Assembly (NCBI RefSeq): GCF_001684335.1
Contig: NZ_LOIC01000080.1
Span: forward strand, 136,469-200,468
Direction: 5' to 3'
Length of the DNA stretch: 64,000 bases
Source: Photorhabdus namnaonensis
GTDB taxonomy: Bacteria; Pseudomonadota; Gammaproteobacteria; Enterobacterales; Enterobacteriaceae
This document shows positions 36,219 through 45,964 of this stretch, in pieces (the first letter of the stretch is position 1; every line of letters starts with the position of its first letter). Under the pieces are notes generated by a model. The model was not told the origin of the DNA. It saw only the letters and a list, made by a program, of their open reading frames with translations, and did no database searches. The translations under genes and the position numbers were made by a program.

Positions 36219-37953
36219 GTAAGCATAAAACCTCTCTCAGTGATGCAATACTTCAACGTGGCAAAACACCACAATCACTAACCAGTACTGTTGTTTTGCC
36301 TATGGCAGAAATGCCAATGGTATTAACGTTGGATGAATTACAGCCAAACCCGGATAATCCTCGCCTCAGCCGTAATCCCCGTTTTGACGATATTAAAGCT
36401 TCTGTTCGTGCCAGAGGACTGGATTCTGTACCGAAAGTGACGCGAGATCCGGAAGACAGTGGAAATGTTTACATTTTCAGTGATGGAGGCAATACCCGTT
36501 ACCAAATCCTATGTGAATTATGGAAAGAAACGGGTGAGGAACGTTTTTTCCGAATCCCTTGTTTGTTTAAACCCTGGCCAGGTCGATTGCAGTGTGTCAT
36601 TGGGCATCTGGCAGAAAATGATGTTCGGGGGGATTTAACGTTTATAGAGAAAGCGCTTGGTGTTTTTAACGCAAGTTCTATGCATGAGAAATGTTTGGGA
36701 AGACCGGTCTCACAACGAGAATTGACAGATTTATTAAAACAAGAAGGGTTTCCAATATCACAAACCAGCATTAGTCAGATGCATAACACGGTGCAATATT
36801 TATATCCTCATATGCCTAATTTGTTGATATCGGGTATGGGGCGTCCGCAAGCAGTAAACATATTGTCTTTACGAGTTGATGCTCAAAAAACCTGGAATAG
36901 TTTTTCTTCGGAGGCATCGTGTGGGAAGGACTTCGATTCAGTTTTTGGTGAGGTATGTCAGCGCTTTGATAATCCTGAACTCTATTCTTTTGACATGTTA
37001 CGGGATGAACTGATTGGGGAATTAATAAAAGCTTTGCCACATCCTGCCCTTAATTATGATCGCTGGTTATTGGAGCTCGATCCTAAAGAGCGAAACCGTC
37101 GTCAGTTATTTGGTGAGCCCCTCCTATTGCTGAACATTTGCGCGATGCGGATAGACAAGCCGCTGAAGTGCCTGAAAAGTCGGTACCTCTTGTGACTAAA
37201 AGCGCTGCCTGCGTTTCGGCAGTGGAACCTGGGTCACATGGGGATGTTATCGAATGTCAGGAAGATAAAAAGACTGAGGAATATGAAGCTTGTCCGCCCA
37301 AACCGCCCAAAGTTGAAGTTCAGCTTGATGTGTATGAAACTCGGCCAACTTTATCCAGTGAGTTATCGACAATACAGGATAAGGAAGATATTGCGCCTTT
37401 AGTATCAGCACCTTTATCGCAGATAGTTCCCTCTACTTTTAGTGAATTGAATCACTGTCTTCCAACACCACCACAGACTTCATTATTAACAGAGCCTACG
37501 CCGTCTGATGGATTGAGTTTTGCACAAACTGGTCTGGAGCCAGTGAGTGATATCTGGTCTATCTCACCGGTACGAGATGATATTGAGCATTTACAAGATA
37601 TGGCGTTTCGTTTGGCATTCGAGTTAGCCGAAGAAATGGGAGGAGCGGATGAGCTTGAGGAAGCTAAAGATACGGCCTGTGAAGTGGGTTATCGATTAGC
37701 TTATTCCCATACGGCATCACGTTTTGTACAGGTGCTGTTGTCGTTGACGGGGGAGAGTGACCATAACGGTGAATTGGCAGATACAGGTATAAGCATGTTG
37801 GGAACCTGGTTTGTCGGGTCTGACAAGGATACTCCAGTATTGCCTGATGTCGCGGTAGTGAAATTTATGCGTCTTATTCGGGTGTTGCGCCGGTTACGTG
37901 AACTGCAACGTGAGTTGTCGGTAGTCTCAGCAGAAGGGAATTGCAATGTCTGA
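36215..37953 (+). pseudogene. ParB-family protein, PFGI-1 class, split by a frameshift
   Basis: The first frame (36215-37195) encodes a ParB/Srx-type nuclease domain (LTLDELQPNPDNPRLSRNPR, FSDGGNTRYQILCELW) and continues to LDPKERNRRQLFGEP. It then runs into unrelated residues. The real continuation (PPIAEHLRDADRQAAEVPEK...) is in another frame that stays open to 37953; it could start alone only at a TTG (37138). The frames join at a run of four Cs (37118-37121). One more C would give E-P-P-P-I-A-E-H and a single protein of about 580 residues, the usual size for this class. This is a one-base deletion, a sequencing error, or programmed slippage. It overlaps dnaB by four bases. Confidence 0.82.
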
Positions 37954-38197
37954 TGATATTGATGACACGAGGGCTCAGGTTGTTACCGCGATGTGGCTGG
38001 AAGAGCAGATCGCTGTTGTACGGCGTGAGATGCATACCGGTAGGGTGTCACTGAAATATTGTGAAGGGTGTGGTGATCGGATTGATGAGCAACGTCGGCA
38101 GATTTTGCCGGGGGTCCAGTTGTGTGTTGGATGTCAGGAAATTGCTGAGCATTGGGAACAGGTCAGACGTATTACCGGAGGTCATCGTGGTGGGTAA
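37946..38197 (+). CDS. TraR/DksA-type zinc finger protein
   Basis: An 83-residue protein with a C4 zinc finger (KYCEGCGDRIDEQRRQILPG, then VQLCVGCQEIAEHW) and an N-terminal helix, as in the TraR/DksA family. Such small members bind the RNA polymerase secondary channel and mimic DksA with ppGpp. It overlaps the end of the parB region by eight bases. It could adjust host transcription on transfer; that is inference. Confidence 0.88.
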   Translation: MSDDIDDTRAQVVTAMWLEEQIAVVRREMHTGRVSLKYCEGCGDRIDEQRRQILPGVQLCVGCQEIAEHWEQVRRITGGHRGG

Positions 38198-38260
38198 GTT
38201 CAGATCTTATGTGTTTCAATTTTGTTCAGACGTATCGTATTGCATTGAGAGAGGTGCCTT

Positions 38261-38851
38261 ATGAGCCAGATATCCCAGGTAACCAACGCCTTGTTAACTC
38301 AACTGGTCATGGAGTTGAAATCGGGTTATCTCCGTCGCTGTGAAGCACTGGGTTTGATGGACGAAGAAATGCGGATGTTACACAGTTTGACTGTGGAAGA
38401 CTTGCATTATTTGATGAATAGCCCGGTGTCAGTCCTTACGCTGCGTATCCATCATGAAAATTTTGCGTTAATGCTGCAACAAGCCCGACGTGAACAAAAA
38501 CGTCTGCAACGTCTTGATCGGGCATTGATGTTAGGGGGCTCAATTGAATTGATGCAACACTACTTTGGGTTGACTTCTGTTGAGGTGAGTTCCCGTCGTC
38601 GTATGTTAGGGATTGAAGCTCGCCAGGGTCGATGCCTGATGCTGACAGATAAAGACAGTGCTGAGGTCTGGCGACTGTGGAAAGCGCATGTCACTGATCT
38701 GGATAGTGCGGATGGGCTGGGTGTGATGATGCAGGCCGCTGAACAACTGGCAGTGTCACTGACGGCAGTCTGGAATGCTGTACGTGGCTGGATTGAAGAC
38801 GAAAAGAACACAGTAAAACCTGAAGTTGGTCAGGGACGGCAAGACAGGTGA
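38261..38851 (+). CDS. DUF2857-family ICE protein
   Basis: A 196-residue protein matching in character the DUF2857 (STY4526/4527-like) proteins found at this position in SPI-7-class elements. It is helical and rich in Leu, Arg and Gln, with LTVEDLHYLMNSPVSVLTLR and MQHYFGLTSVEVSSRRRMLG, the latter like a helix-turn-helix. It has an AGAGG ribosome site. The function of the family is not established. It overlaps the next gene by four bases (GTGA). Confidence 0.78.
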   Translation: MSQISQVTNALLTQLVMELKSGYLRRCEALGLMDEEMRMLHSLTVEDLHYLMNSPVSVLTLRIHHENFALMLQQARREQKRLQRLDRALMLGGSIELMQHYFGLTSVEVSSRRRMLGIEARQGRCLMLTDKDSAEVWRLWKAHVTDLDSADGLGVMMQAAEQLAVSLTAVWNAVRGWIEDEKNTVKPEVGQGRQDR

Positions 38852-39111
38852 AAAAGACAGAGATCACTCAGGGGTTGCTGGCCCCCTGTTCTGTACCACT
38901 CGTCTATAGAAAGAAAGCGGTAGAACAATTGAAACGTTATCGACAGGGTAGCAAAAATTACACTCGGATCAGAGCGAAAGGCAAAGGTAAAGTTTCTCAT
39001 CGTTGCTTAAAAATTGATATTGGCATGTTTTGGCGGTTGTTAAGTCGTAACGGAGGACGAGATTGGGAAATGATGACACATGAGCGGTACAACAATGAAA
39101 TCTGGAAATAA
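38848..39111 (+). CDS. Small basic protein of unknown function
   Basis: An 87-residue very basic protein (KKAVEQLKRYRQGSKNYTRI, RAKGKGKVSHRCLKID), ending WEMMTHERYNNEIWK. It starts with a GTG that overlaps the DUF2857 stop and ends inside the next gene, which favours it being real. The charge suggests nucleic-acid binding, but no family was recognised. Confidence 0.6.
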   Translation: MKKTEITQGLLAPCSVPLVYRKKAVEQLKRYRQGSKNYTRIRAKGKGKVSHRCLKIDIGMFWRLLSRNGGRDWEMMTHERYNNEIWK

Positions 39112-40366
39112 CACACGGAAGGCGCCTTTGTCCTCTGATAGCCTCATTGCTTTTACGTTGGAGCAGATGAATGCACGACTGGCAGCGCAAGCTGAGGGTG
39201 ATGAAAAAAAACAGTTGCGCAGTGGGCTGTTGTATCTGGGGAACGTGCATGATGCTATTCCCCGTCAGTTAATTCTGGATACCCGATTATCTCCGCTCGA
39301 TAAGATGGCCTGGATAATGATACGGCTGTATGCACAACAAAATGCGGGAGCGGTCTTCCCTACCTATGATGAACTGCAATTGCAACTGGCCTCTCCATAC
39401 AGCGGTAAAGCCTCCCGGGAAACCGTCAGCCGGGTATTGTTGATGTTGCGAATAACCGGCTGGCTAAGTTTGTGCAAACGCGTCAGGGATGAAAAAGGGC
39501 GTGTGAAAGGAAACATCTACGCCCAGCATGATGAGCCTCTGACATTTCATGATGCTGAAGCGCTTGATCCCAACTGGCTGGACACGGTGGGGGAGGCGTG
39601 TCGCCACAAAAACCGGGTGATTAGTCAGACTGCCTGGTCAGTATTGATGGAAGTTAAAGATGATCCGATGATGCGGCATCGCCGTTCCCGAATTGCTTTA
39701 CTGGAAAATCGGTTAGGTCAGGTACAAACGCCGCAGCAAATGGCGGCGCTACAGGCTGCATGTTTACCGGGTTCGGAAACCGAACTTAATCAAAAAGGTC
39801 GGAACAGACCGGGTTCGGGATCCGAATTCAGTACAGGAACAGGAGATGATAACCCGAATTCGGCAACCGAACTCAGTCTAAAATCAACGAGTTACGACAG
39901 AGTTCGGCAACCGAACGGTTACGTACGTTATTTCACACACAGTGTGAATAAAAATACGTACGTAGCCCCATCGGATGGTGACAACCCGATTGTTGAGCAT
40001 TTGTTGCCTGTAGCGTTACGAAATCAGCTCTCTGATGACGACATCAGAATGCTGACGGAACAACTCCAGGCACTTCCGTCTGATCAGAGGCATTTGGTGT
40101 TAGATAGCCTGCGAGTTCCATTGAAAAATGGCTCGTTAAAAAATCCGGTGGGTTACCTACTGACACTGATGAAACGTGCCAGACAGGGGGAGTTGAGAAG
40201 CCCCGGCACAGCAAATCAGGGGGAAAACCCCGGCATGAAAAAGCCTGTGCCTGCCAGCCGTCAGAAAGACAGACCTGTTTTGCCAGAGGTGCAAAGAAAG
40301 GCCAATCCTGCCGTGATGAAAAAAGTGATTGCTGAAATCCGGCAGAATTTTATGAAGAATAAATAA
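39080..40366 (+). CDS. STY4528-family island replication protein
   Basis: A 428-residue protein of the STY4528 class, found in SPI-7-type elements and regarded as a replication-related protein. Characteristic segments are LLYLGNVHDAIPRQLILDTR, LSPLDKMAWIMIRLYAQQNA, and the helix-turn-helix-like YSGKASRETVSRVLLMLRIT. The C-terminal half is low in conservation, with Asn/Ser/Glu-rich linker repeats (GSETELNQKGRNRPGSGSEF) before a final helical region. Start 39080 overlaps the previous gene; a second ATG lies at 39095. Confidence 0.85.
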   Translation: MSGTTMKSGNNTRKAPLSSDSLIAFTLEQMNARLAAQAEGDEKKQLRSGLLYLGNVHDAIPRQLILDTRLSPLDKMAWIMIRLYAQQNAGAVFPTYDELQLQLASPYSGKASRETVSRVLLMLRITGWLSLCKRVRDEKGRVKGNIYAQHDEPLTFHDAEALDPNWLDTVGEACRHKNRVISQTAWSVLMEVKDDPMMRHRRSRIALLENRLGQVQTPQQMAALQAACLPGSETELNQKGRNRPGSGSEFSTGTGDDNPNSATELSLKSTSYDRVRQPNGYVRYFTHSVNKNTYVAPSDGDNPIVEHLLPVALRNQLSDDDIRMLTEQLQALPSDQRHLVLDSLRVPLKNGSLKNPVGYLLTLMKRARQGELRSPGTANQGENPGMKKPVPASRQKDRPVLPEVQRKANPAVMKKVIAEIRQNFMKNK

Positions 40367-40716
40367 GCGGATACGATATCCACCATATCACTATGAATAT
40401 GTCGCAACAGTCATGCAGTGAAGGAATAAGCGATTTTTCAAATTATGGTTATGTCAATAAATATGAATGAATTTCAATGGGATACTTTTTTGTGTTGTTG
40501 AACACTGTGCTGAGCAGACTTTCCCATGTTATCGGATTGCCTGACAGAACGACGGGCACAAAAATGGCTACTTAGGTCGTGATTAGAGTCTAATCATTAT
40601 GGTTATGGGATGTTAATCAGGTTTTTGGGGTGAGCAAAAAAGAGTTTTGAATTGTGGTCACAGCCTGATAACGCAACTATCTCAGCGATATCCTTATGTC
40701 ACAGAGAGAATGTACC
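40367..40716. other. Spacer between ICE replication genes
   Basis: About 350 bases with no gene. No clear promoter or terminator was identified. It separates the partition/replication block from the PFL_4669/topB block and may contain the promoter of the latter. Confidence 0.5.
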
Positions 40717-41415
40717 ATGATTGAAACTAAAGAGACACATGCTGTTCGCTCAGGCGCACTGCATTCCTCATTTACCATTGAGTTGCATACTCATTACGCT
40801 ATTAGCCTGTGGAATGGCCGCCGGGATGAAAGCAGCAAAAAGAATAAACCGGTGATTATTAGCATGCCGCGATTTTTCTCACTAGCCGGTCGGATCAGCC
40901 AGGATTCCCTGATAGATAATCCGTATGCCGATATGGCGATGTTGGCACTGGAAACTAAGCTCGCTTCTGCTCATGACCAGATGCAGGCGGCGTTAGCGGA
41001 ACTGGCGGCTACACTCTCGGGGATACCTGCTCAGATCCATTTATCTGAGATTGCCTCTGTCGCCCCGCTCAATATTAGTGTCTACAGTCGCACGCCTTTA
41101 GGTTACCGCTGTGTCTGGTTATTAGTAGGCTATGATCAACTGGTGATGAAAGCCTTGCAGGCGCACCACTATGCGCTGATTTCCCGTCAACAATGTGACG
41201 GGTTTTTAAAAAAGGGGGGACATTGGGTACGCCAAATCTACGGTGCTGTCCAGCCGTACCGTAGTTTTGCTGTTACTCGTGACGATATCCTTTCCCAAAC
41301 CCCTGTCGGCAGGGAAGCTATTACCCGTTTGGGGCTACCGGATGAGGCTGTTATGCGGGGCGAAAAACGTTCTGTTTTTTCTCCTGCATTAAAAAGTACG
41401 GTAAAGCAGAAATAA
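40717..41415 (+). CDS. PFL_4669-family ICE protein
   Basis: A 232-residue protein of the integrating-conjugative-element family PFL_4669 (TIGR03761 type), always found near topB in this class of element. Typical segments are HTHYAISLWNGRRDESS, MPRFFSLAGRISQDSLIDNP and PLGYRCVWLLVGYDQLVMKA. The biochemical role is unknown. The ATG at 40717 has a GAGAGAA ribosome site; an ATG at 40696 would add seven residues. The stop is three bases before topB. Confidence 0.85.
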   Translation: MIETKETHAVRSGALHSSFTIELHTHYAISLWNGRRDESSKKNKPVIISMPRFFSLAGRISQDSLIDNPYADMAMLALETKLASAHDQMQAALAELAATLSGIPAQIHLSEIASVAPLNISVYSRTPLGYRCVWLLVGYDQLVMKALQAHHYALISRQQCDGFLKKGGHWVRQIYGAVQPYRSFAVTRDDILSQTPVGREAITRLGLPDEAVMRGEKRSVFSPALKSTVKQK

Positions 41416-41418
41416 GCG

Positions 41419-43449
41419 ATGAAACTGTTTCTGTGTGAAAAACCGTCTCAGGGGCGGGATATTGCAGCGATATTAGGTGCAACAAAGCGCGGGAAGGGGT
41501 ATTTAACGGGTCCGGGGGTGACAGTAACCTGGGCAATCGGACATTTACTGGAAACGGCCAGCCCAGAAGTTTACGGGGAGCAATATGGCGCTCCCTGGCG
41601 GGCGTCAGTGTTGCCGATATTGCCGGCCTCCTGGCAAATGGTGGTCAAAAAGGAGACGGCTGACCAGTTTACTGTTATCTGTCGTCTGCTGAAACAGGCA
41701 GACGAAGTGGTGATTGCCACTGATGCTGACAGGGAAGGTGAGGTTATTGCCCGGGAATTACTGGATTATTGCCAGTTTCAGGGAAAAATATCCCGTTTGT
41801 GGTTGTCTGCTCTGGATGAGGTGAGTATTCGGGCGGCGCTTGCTAATATTTTGCCCGGTGAACAAACGGCATCGTTGTATTTGGCGGGACTGGGACGAGC
41901 CAGAGCTGATTGGCTCATCGGCATGAATTTTACCCGACTCTATACCGTGAAAGCCCGTGAATGCGGATATAGTGACATTTTGTCTATTGGACGTGTTCAG
42001 ACGCCCACTTTGGCACTGGTTGTCTTTCGAGATCAGGAGATTATCGCCTTTACGGCTAAACCTTATTGGCAGGTGGTGGCTGACCTTCAGTTTGACGGAC
42101 GAATTTTCCGGGCGGATTGGGTACCCGCTGCGACCTATTGTGATGAAGAAAAACGCTGTATTCATCAGAATGTGGCACAGACAGTGGTTAAGTTATGCCA
42201 ACAAACTGGTACGGCTACGGTCCTGGAAATCAACACTAAACGGGAAAAGCATGCGGCTCCGCTGGCATTCGATCTTGGCAATTTGCAACAGACGTGCTCA
42301 AAAAAATGGGATATGGGAGCTCAACAAGTACTGAACATTGCTCAAAACTTGTATGAGACGTATAAGGCTATCACTTATCCCCGCACAGATTGTGGCTATT
42401 TGCCTACGGTTATGCAGGCGGAAATCCCTCAAGTATTGGATGCTGTGGTTAAAAGTGATCCGGCTATGCGGATTGTGGTAGATAGTCTGGACCGGACGTT
42501 GATTTCGCGTATCTGGAATGACAAAAAAATTACGGCGCACCACGGTATCATTCCGACAAAACAGCCCTGTGATATGAAGAAGATGACGGATGATGAGCGT
42601 AAAGTGTATCAGCTTATCCGTCAACATTATTTGGCACAGTTCCTTCCTCTGCATGAAATGGATATAACTGAAGTGACTTTTGATATCGGTGGGCAATTGT
42701 TTCGTACCCGGGGCAATGTAGTGATTGTTCCTGGCTGGAAGATATTGTTTTCAGCGGGTAGAGATGAATCGGCATCCATCGGGAAAGACGATTCTTTGGG
42801 AGAAAGTTTGCCGTCGATGGTCAAAGGCAGTCAATGTCAGGTTAATGAGGCTACTTTACGCATGTTGCAAACTCAGCCACCCGCTCACTTCACGGAGGGC
42901 ACATTGATTGCGGCGATGAAAAATGCCGCTGCTTTTGTCAGCGACCCGCAACTTAAGAAGGTATTGAAGGACAATGCCGGGCTGGGAACGGAGGCTACTC
43001 GGGCAGGGGTACTGGATACGTTGTTTAAACGGGGTTATCTGACGAAAAAGGGCAAGTATATCCACGCTACGCAGATTGCCAGCGAGTTGATAGCCGCGTT
43101 GCCTACCGCGTTGACCAACCCGGGATTGACTGCCTTGTGGGAACAGGCGTTGGATGATATTGCTCAGAGACAGGCGGAGTTGCCGGATTTTATGGCTCGT
43201 CAGATACAATGGACCCAATATTTAGTGGAGCAGGTTCAGGCGCAGAAAGTCGTGATCACGCCGCCGCCTTCATTGCCTTGTCCGGTGTGTGGAGGCGTGA
43301 CGCGTCAACGCCAGGGAAAAAACGGTGTTTTCTGGGGGTGTATAAAATACCCGGAATGCAGTGGGGTAGTCAGCACCGTCGATGGAAAAAGAAAAACCAG
43401 ATCTACCCGGCATAAGAACGTACCGAAAAAACCGGCAATGACAGGGTGA
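41419..43449 (+). CDS. topB: DNA topoisomerase III of the ICE
   Basis: A 676-residue type IA topoisomerase. The Toprim domain is at the N-terminus (MKLFLCEKPSQGRDIAAILG and VVIATDADREGEVIARELLD), the active-site tyrosine is in ITYPRTDCGYLPT, and a C4 zinc ribbon near residues 617-645 (LPCPVCGGVTRQRQGK and FWGCIKYPECSG) ends the protein. Such element-encoded TopB (TraE-like) enzymes decatenate or process conjugative DNA. It closely follows the PFL_4669 gene. A terminator-like hairpin occurs about 240 bases downstream. Confidence 0.95.
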   Translation: MKLFLCEKPSQGRDIAAILGATKRGKGYLTGPGVTVTWAIGHLLETASPEVYGEQYGAPWRASVLPILPASWQMVVKKETADQFTVICRLLKQADEVVIATDADREGEVIARELLDYCQFQGKISRLWLSALDEVSIRAALANILPGEQTASLYLAGLGRARADWLIGMNFTRLYTVKARECGYSDILSIGRVQTPTLALVVFRDQEIIAFTAKPYWQVVADLQFDGRIFRADWVPAATYCDEEKRCIHQNVAQTVVKLCQQTGTATVLEINTKREKHAAPLAFDLGNLQQTCSKKWDMGAQQVLNIAQNLYETYKAITYPRTDCGYLPTVMQAEIPQVLDAVVKSDPAMRIVVDSLDRTLISRIWNDKKITAHHGIIPTKQPCDMKKMTDDERKVYQLIRQHYLAQFLPLHEMDITEVTFDIGGQLFRTRGNVVIVPGWKILFSAGRDESASIGKDDSLGESLPSMVKGSQCQVNEATLRMLQTQPPAHFTEGTLIAAMKNAAAFVSDPQLKKVLKDNAGLGTEATRAGVLDTLFKRGYLTKKGKYIHATQIASELIAALPTALTNPGLTALWEQALDDIAQRQAELPDFMARQIQWTQYLVEQVQAQKVVITPPPSLPCPVCGGVTRQRQGKNGVFWGCIKYPECSGVVSTVDGKRKTRSTRHKNVPKKPAMTG

Positions 43450-43687
43450 GCTGATTTTTTGTTGTGTACCTAAGCTGAGATCTGGAACGGTAAACTGGCT
43501 TTGATACATTGCACCCCACGATTGCGGTTTGACAGGCAAGTCGTGCATAGATTTTCTCTGTTGTCAGTCCGGTAAACGGCATCCTTTGAAGGGTTGGTAA
43601 ATAGCCGCGTCGGGATAGTTGAATGTCCTTAGAGTTTGTTGAGACTACTTAACTTCCATTTTGTACCACATGCCAGTGCAGATTCCT

Positions 43688-43715
43688 CGCCGTCCTTTGG
43701 GCGGCGCTATTTTTT
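43688..43715 (+). terminator. Rho-independent terminator after topB
   Basis: CGCCGTCC, loop TTT, GGGCGGCG gives an 8-bp stem with one G-U pair, followed by CTATTTTTTAT. It is the best terminator in the gap after topB. Confidence 0.7.
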
Positions 43716-43853
43716 ATCGCTTCCCAAAAATCATTTTCCTCGTTGACAGTCTGGCTCCCTGATTCAAAAATGCGCGGGATAACTTGTTGTCTTCGGACAA
43801 TCGCCAATATTCCCGCAGTCTGAGAGGAATGCCTTTGGGTGACTGCTCTCAAT

Positions 43854-44100
43854 GTCAGAAAGGTCTGAGACTGACGCTTTCGTGTGACCTGTCACAAAGC
43901 CATTGTAGCCTGAGAGGTGGCGCCTGCGGGCGGTAAACCCGTTTATCCTTTGGAAACGGGTATCACTGATAACAGTGATGAAGGTGTATTTTTAACTTAT
44001 CAGATAGCCTGTGTTTGACACTGGCTTCCCGACGGGAAACATCACTTCCCGCCGTGGGGTGATGTGTTCTCCGTCGTTTCTTTTTTTCACTTCATGGAGA
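43854..44100 (+). ncRNA. Hairpin-rich intergenic segment, candidate structured RNA leader
   Basis: The 650 bases between topB and the next gene contain no credible ORF but many short hairpins: GTCAG/CTGAC (43854-43875), ACCCGTTT/AAACGGGT (43937-43961), ATCACTG/CAGTGAT (43962-43979), TTCCC/GGGAA (44026-44038) and ATCAC/GTGAT (44041-44063). They lead up to the DUF3577 and ssb genes. The STAXI RNA motif is described beside SSB, topoisomerase and antirestriction genes of mobile elements, so it is a candidate; it was not confirmed by eye. Confidence 0.4.
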
Positions 44101-44107
44101 GAACATC

Positions 44108-44566
44108 ATGTCTGCAACTACCACTGAAAATAAATATTTCAACCTGAATATCAATGGATTGGGGTATCTCAGCAATGTCCGCAAGGTGAATGGTCAGAAT
44201 AGCAGTTTTTTCAGCGCGGTCATCAATGCATTGAGTGGACCAACAGAAAATCCGTCTTACGTTCGCTTTGATGTCACTGTTGCCGGTAAGGAAAACAGTG
44301 ACTTAATCAGCCGCTGTCAGAAAGCGGTTGATGAGGACAAAAAAGTCTTACTGGGTTTCACATTAAGTCAGCCGTCTACCGGGATTTTTACGTTGAACAA
44401 GGGTGAGCATGCCGGTGAACAGCGTGTCAGTTTAAGAGCGCGGTTGATTAAAATTGACTGGATCAAAATCGGGCAGGAGATGGTTTATAAAGCTGAAAAA
44501 CCTGAATCCGTGCCGCCTGTACAGAATAAGTCTTCGCAAAAGCATTATGCAGAGAATTCATTTTGA
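44108..44566 (+). CDS. STY4534-family (DUF3577) ICE replication protein
   Basis: A 152-residue protein of the STY4534/DUF3577 family, found before ssb in SPI-7-class elements. The conserved region is NLNINGLGYLSNVRKVNGQ, then FFSAVINALSGPTENPSYVR and FDVTVAGKENSDLISRCQKA. It is predicted to have a compact beta-rich fold; a single-strand DNA or replication role is assumed from context only. It starts behind a GGAGAGAAC ribosome site, 73 bases before ssb. Confidence 0.85.
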   Translation: MSATTTENKYFNLNINGLGYLSNVRKVNGQNSSFFSAVINALSGPTENPSYVRFDVTVAGKENSDLISRCQKAVDEDKKVLLGFTLSQPSTGIFTLNKGEHAGEQRVSLRARLIKIDWIKIGQEMVYKAEKPESVPPVQNKSSQKHYAENSF

Positions 44567-44639
44567 CTGCCCCTGAAGTCTCTCCGGAGTGCATTTTTTC
44601 GGGGAATTTTTTTCATCTACATTTTGAAAGGGAAGTTAC

Positions 44640-45104
44640 ATGGCTTCACGCGGCGTGAATAAAGTGATACTTATTGGACGATTGGGACAAGAACCAGAAG
44701 TGCGTTATCGGCCAGAGGGTGATACAGTGGCGGTATTGTCACTGGCAACATCGGAAACCTGGCGGGATAAACAAACCGGAGAGCAGAAAGAGCGTACCGA
44801 ATGGCATCGGGTAGTCATTTTCGGCAAACTGGCTGAAATTGCTGGTGAATATCTGAGAAAAGGCAGCCAGGTGTATATTGAAGGTCAGTTGCGTACCCGT
44901 AAATGGTTTGACAAGACGAGTGGGCAAGATCGGTATAGCACGGAGGTGGTGATTAGTCAGCAAGGTACAATGCAGATGCTGGGTGGTCGCGGTCAAAGCG
45001 AACCTTCTCGTTCAAGTGACCGGGGACAATCGCAACCCTCTTCTCCAATGCCGTCCCGAGGAAGTGAACCACCAATCGATTTTGATGATTTGATCCCTTT
45101 TTAG
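44640..45104 (+). CDS. ssb: Single-stranded DNA-binding protein of the ICE
   Basis: A 154-residue SSB with an OB fold in the first 110 residues ([60 protein letters not shown]), a Ser/Gly/Gln-rich linker, and the conserved acidic C-terminal tip DFDDLIPF used to recruit partner proteins. It would protect single-stranded DNA during transfer. A strong terminator follows about 70 bases downstream. Confidence 0.96.
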   Translation: MASRGVNKVILIGRLGQEPEVRYRPEGDTVAVLSLATSETWRDKQTGEQKERTEWHRVVIFGKLAEIAGEYLRKGSQVYIEGQLRTRKWFDKTSGQDRYSTEVVISQQGTMQMLGGRGQSEPSRSSDRGQSQPSSPMPSRGSEPPIDFDDLIPF

Positions 45105-45175
45105 GATTTACCTAAGAGTGAAAGTGTAAAGAAATTAAACCAATGCCCTTATTTATAAGGGGCTCAGATTATTGA

Positions 45176-45209
45176 CAAAGTGCTGGTTTTTTATCCGGCA
45201 CTTTGTTTT
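45176..45209 (+). terminator. Rho-independent terminator after ssb
   Basis: An 11-bp stem (CAAAGTGCTGG paired with CCGGCACTTTG, one wobble) with an 8-base loop is followed by TTTTAATT. This is the clearest terminator in the element and closes the ssb transcript before the cargo site. Confidence 0.85.
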
Positions 45210-45244
45210 AATTAAGTTCCGTTCACCAAACGGAGCTTGCCGCT

Positions 45245-45775
45245 ATGTTAAGAACTTCCCTTCCCCAGACTTTCCCGCCAGAAACGCTCTCGCTTGATGA
45301 GCTGGTGCCCAAAAATCATCTGGTCCGTAAAATCGATGCCGCCATTGATTTCGAATTTATTCGCGAATGAGTCGCGCCTTTGTATTGCCACAATAATGGC
45401 CAACCAGTCATCGATCTGGTCAGGCTGATTAAAATGATGTTACTCGGCTACTACTTCGGGCTCCTCAGTGAACACCGTTTGGTACAGGGAATTCAGGTGA
45501 ATGTGGCTTACCGCTGGTTTCTGCGCCTCGGATTGATGAGAAGGTTCCTGATGCTTCAACCCTGAGTCAGAATCGCCGCCGTCGTTTCAATCATACTGCC
45601 GTCTTCCAGCAGATTTTTAACCACATTGTTGAACAGGCGATGACCAAAGGATTGGTCGGCGGGTGGGCACTCTATACTGACAGCACCCACCTGAAATCCA
45701 GAGCCAATCTGCATAAATCCAGGAACGAACAACGTGCTGTGCCCTCTGGCACCTATTTTGACGCACTGGATAACG
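45245..45775 (+). pseudogene. IS1182-family transposase remnant
   Basis: The reading frame begins MLRTSLPQTFPPETLSLDEL, VPKNHLVRKIDAAI, the usual IS1182 transposase N-terminus. It has a nonsense codon at 45368-45370, resumes with GQPVIDLVRLIKMMLLGYYF, shifts frame near 45535, continues as KVPDASTLSQNRRRRFNHTA and ALYTDSTHLKSRANLHKSRN (with a catalytic Asp), then stops matching around codon YFDALDNA. At least two disabling changes and the loss of the C-terminal half show it is inactive. Confidence 0.88.
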
Positions 45776-45784
45776 CCTGCGGGC

Positions 45785-45935
45785 GGATCACACAGGTGAC
45801 GGCAAAGTCGCTTCCCATAAGTAAACGCTAGGTGTGGGAAGCCTACAAACGGGTAAAAGCCAATAGCGGTGCGACAGGTGCCAATGGTCAGATGTTGGAG
45901 GAGTTTGAAGATATCTCTAATGTTGTTGACTTCTA
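45785..45935 (+). pseudogene. Group II intron reverse transcriptase N-terminal fragment
   Basis: Directly after the transposase remnant, the frame reads TAKSLPISKR, stop, VWEAYKRVKANSGATGANGQ, MLEEFEDISN, and then diverges. It resembles the start of LtrA-type intron-encoded proteins (PISKxxVWEAYKRVKANxGAAGxDGQ). A stop replaces the residue after SKR, and the fragment ends within 50 codons. Confidence 0.72.
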
Positions 45936-45964
45936 GATGACTGGCCCACGGACACTAGGCTGAC

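Noticed and set aside
43649..43852. 67-codon minus-strand frame in the topB-DUF3577 gap
   Set aside because: It spans a terminator hairpin and lacks motifs; the region is better read as non-coding.
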